From Arenicola marina (lineage: Eukaryota > Annelida > Polychaeta > Arenicolidae): 64,000 nucleotides of DNA. This document shows positions 61,720-64,000 of this stretch, in pieces. The position numbers and the translations under genes are program-made. Numbering within the stretch: the stretch's first letter is position 1; each line of letters begins with the position of its first letter. The notes beneath the pieces were generated by a model. The model was not told the origin of the DNA, did not search any database, and saw nothing but the letters and a program-made list of their open reading frames with translations. The DNA lies in assembly GCA_964019135.1 (NCBI GenBank), contig OZ025263.1, forward strand, positions 37,178,133 to 37,242,132, read 5' to 3'.

Positions 61720-62267
61720 GGAGTATATGCGGGGAGGGGGGGCGGGGGTCTTACGGTATCACTGAAGCAAGTTTTATTCACGGAGACAATGAACTCCTAA
61801 AATCTGTTCGTGCCAAAACGTTGTCTCGCTAAAATCGTTATGTTATTTTCATAAGAAACAATGCATCCTAGTTATGTCAAAGGTATAACGATACAAGCGA
61901 GGGGCGATGCAGGATATTGGAAGGGGGGCTAACTCTGAGTAGGTTAAATAAAACGACTTGGGGCTTAGGGTCAACTTGGAATTCGATCAAGAGGAGAGGG
62001 GGGGGGTCTGGGTGTTGGAACCCTGTATCCATCACTAGACTAAGACTAGAGTTAAACCACTCATGTCCCCGTACATCTACATACATACCACCTTTGTAAC
62101 AATTATGATTGAATCTTATATAGCCGAGCAAGTGACAAAGGTATGCTATGTAGGAAAGTGGCAAGGTTATGGAGAAATAATAGTATAAAGTGACAAAATA
62201 AGGGCTTTACTCCTTTGCGAGAATCCAAGCAGATCCCATTTTTATTTAAAGCATTAACGTGTTTCGG
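61720..62267. other. Single-copy 3' UTR and downstream flank
   Basis: This stretch holds G-rich tracts (61733-61748 and about 61994-62008), the candidate polyadenylation signal at 61947 and otherwise AT-rich sequence. Open frames of up to 95 codons on either strand match nothing recognised and show no splice or start context. It ends at the 33-bp array. Confidence 0.6.
61947..61952 (+). promoter_or_regulatory. Candidate polyadenylation signal AATAAA
   Basis: This is the first canonical AATAAA on the plus strand after the stop codon, 440 bases downstream. It is followed within 30 bases by a GT-rich stretch (ACTTGGGGCTTAGGGTC) that could serve as the downstream element. It would give a 3' UTR of roughly 0.45 kb including the 25-bp repeats. 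No transcript evidence is available. Confidence 0.5.
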
Positions 62268-64000
62268 TATATCGTGATTAGGTTCCGGCCCCGCTGACGT
62301 CATACCGTGGCTAGGTTACCGCCCCGCTGACGTCATACCGCGGTTAGGTTCACACCCTGCTGACGTCATACCGTGGTTAGGTTCACACCCTGCTGACGTC
62401 ATACCGTGGTTAGGTTTCGGCCCGCTGACGTCATACCGAGGTTAGGTTCACACCCCGCTGACGTCATACCGTGGTTAGGTTCGGGCCCAGCTGACGTCAT
62501 ACCGTGGATAGGTTCACACCCCGCTGACGTCATACCATGGCTAGCTTTCCCACCCGCTGACGTCATACCGTGGTTAGGTTCCCACCCCGCTGACATCATA
62601 CCGTGGTAAGGTTCCGGCCCCGCTGACGTCATACCGTGGTTAGGTTCCCACCCCGCTGACGTCATACCGTGGTTAGGTTCCGGCCCAGCTGACGTCATAC
62701 CGTGGTTAGGTTCCGGCCCCGCTGACGTCATACCGTGGTTAGTTTCCCGCCCCGCTGACGTCATGCCGTGGTTAGGTTCCCGCCGCGCTGACGTCATACC
62801 GTGGTTAGGTTCCCACGCCGCTGACGTCATACCGTGGTTAGGTTCCGGCCCAGCTGACTTCATACCGTGGCTAGGTTTTGGCCCGCTGACGTCATACCGA
62901 GGTTAGGTTCCCGCCCCGCTGACGTCATACTGTGGCTAGGTTCCGGGCCCGCTGACGTCATACCGTGGTTAGTTTCCCGCCCCGCTGACGTCATACCGTG
63001 GTTAGGTTCCTGCCCGCTGACGTCATACCGTGGATAGGTTCACACCTCGCTGACGTCATACCATGGCTAGGTTTCCCACCCACTGACGTCATACCGTGGC
63101 TAGGTTCCGGCGCCACTGACGTCATACCGTGGTTAGGTTCACACCCCGCTGACGTCATACCGTGATTAGGTTCCGGCCCCGATGACGTCATACCGTGGTT
63201 AGGTTCCCGCCCTGCTGACGTCATATCGTGGTTAGGTTCCGGCCCCGCTGACGTCATACCGTGGTTAAGTTCCCACCCCGCTGACGTCATACCGTGGCTA
63301 GGTTCCGGCGCCACTGACGTCATACCGTGGTTAGGTTCACACCCCGCTGACGTCATACCGTGATTAGGTTCCGGCCCCGATGACGTCATACCGTGGTTAG
63401 GTTCCCGCCCTGCTGACGTCATATCGTGGTTAGGTTCCGGCCCCGCTGACGTCATACCGTGGTTAAGTTCCCACCCCGCTGACGTCATACCGTGGTTAGG
63501 TTCCTGCCCGCTGACGTCATACCGTGGATAGGTTCACACCCCGTTGAAGTCATACCATGGCTAGCTTTCCCACCCGCTGACGTCATACCGAGGTTAGGTT
63601 CCCGCCCCGCTGACGTCATACCGTGGTTAGTTTACCGCCCCGCTGACGTCATACCGTGGTTAGGTTTCCGCCGCGCTGACGTCATACCGTGGTTAGGTTC
63701 CTGCCCGCTGACGTCATACCGTGGTTAGGTTCCCGCCCCGCTGACGTCATACCATGGTTAGGTTCCGGTCCCGCTGACGTCATACCGTGGTTAGGTTCCC
63801 ACCCCGCTGACGTCATACCGTGGTTAGGTTCCGGCCCAGCTGACGTCATACCGTGGTTAAGTTCCCACCCCGCTGACGTCATACCGTGGTTAGGTTCACA
63901 CCCCGCTGACGTCATACCGTGGTTAGGTTCCGGCCCCGCTGACGTCATGCCGTGGTTAGGTTCCCGCCCCGCTGACGTCATACTGTGGTTAGGTTCCGGC
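62268..64000. repeat. 33-bp minisatellite with a TGACGTCA palindrome in most units (about 52 copies), runs off the window
   Basis: The unit is CCGTGGTTAGGTTCCGGCCC followed by CGCTGACGTCATA, 32-34 bp long. Nearly every unit keeps the full 8-bp palindrome TGACGTCA, the consensus CREB/ATF (CRE) site; exceptions include TGACATCA near 62590, TGACTTCA near 62855 and TGAAGTCA near 63545. The rest of the unit varies more (TTCCGGCCC, TTCCCACCC, TTCACACCC). A six-unit block of 198 bp is duplicated (GGCGCCACTGACG at 63109 and 63307). Because 33 = 3x11, minus-strand frames stay open with an MTSAGPEPNHG period, but no gene structure supports coding. Confidence 0.93.

Noticed and set aside
61877..62164. 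95-codon minus-strand frame in the 3' flank
   Set aside because: It has no recognisable domain, no splice context and overlaps a similarly sized plus-strand frame; it is not distinguishable from chance.
62399..63981. Minus-strand frames with an MTSAGPEPNHG repeat resembling a structural protein
   Set aside because: A 33-bp unit keeps frame automatically; frames are broken by 32- and 34-bp units and the conserved part is a DNA palindrome.

Overview
This window is nuclear DNA from an animal. It carries the 3' part of one spliced plus-strand gene, and nearly everything else is tandem repeat. The gene encodes a LIV-1-type ZIP zinc transporter (SLC39A family, closest by eye to ZIP10/ZIP6). Five exons can be read: 3526-3631, 29649-29894, 35829-35909, 58932-59119 and 61367-61507. 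Their phases agree (0/1, 1/1, 1/1, 1/0, 0/stop) and they give the last 253 residues. These include the metal-site motifs HNFTDG and [11 protein letters not shown], three further membrane helices and the stop codon. The N-terminal half of the protein, the promoter and the 5' exons lie left of the window. Spliceosomal introns, GC-rich coding third positions and a metazoan-type ZIP rule out a prokaryote. The species cannot be fixed; amphioxus, a mollusc or a jawless vertebrate are guesses only.

Layout: 1-1996 is a 46-bp minisatellite. 1997-3331 holds two nested non-autonomous inverted-repeat transposons. 3526-3631 is the first visible exon. 3686-6392 is a 51-bp array and 6493-29640 a 40-bp array of about 580 units. 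Exon 2 follows, then a 31-bp array (29882-30253) and a 62-bp C-tract array (30254-35783), then exon 3. A 49-bp array of about 466 units (36095-58920) separates exons 3 and 4. Exon 4 runs into a 53-bp array (59111-59534), then a 20-bp array (59543-61041). The last exon's end is itself tandemly copied in 25-bp units (61481-61719). After 0.5 kb of single-copy 3' flank, a 33-bp array with a TGACGTCA palindrome in most units runs to the window end. Roughly 60 of 64 kb is minisatellite, in at least ten unrelated unit families; coding DNA totals 762 bp.

The most unusual pattern is where the arrays sit. Three of them have an exon end as their first unit. Two of these copy a 5' splice site (12 and 8 near-identical donors) and one copies the stop-codon end of the gene. 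A separate 20-bp array has a donor-like GAG|GTAAG core in most of its roughly 75 units. Three other large arrays run up to a 3' splice site. So the gene must be spliced through dozens of decoy donors. Very long open frames on the minus strand (up to about 7,600 codons) follow from a stop-free repeat unit and are not treated as genes.
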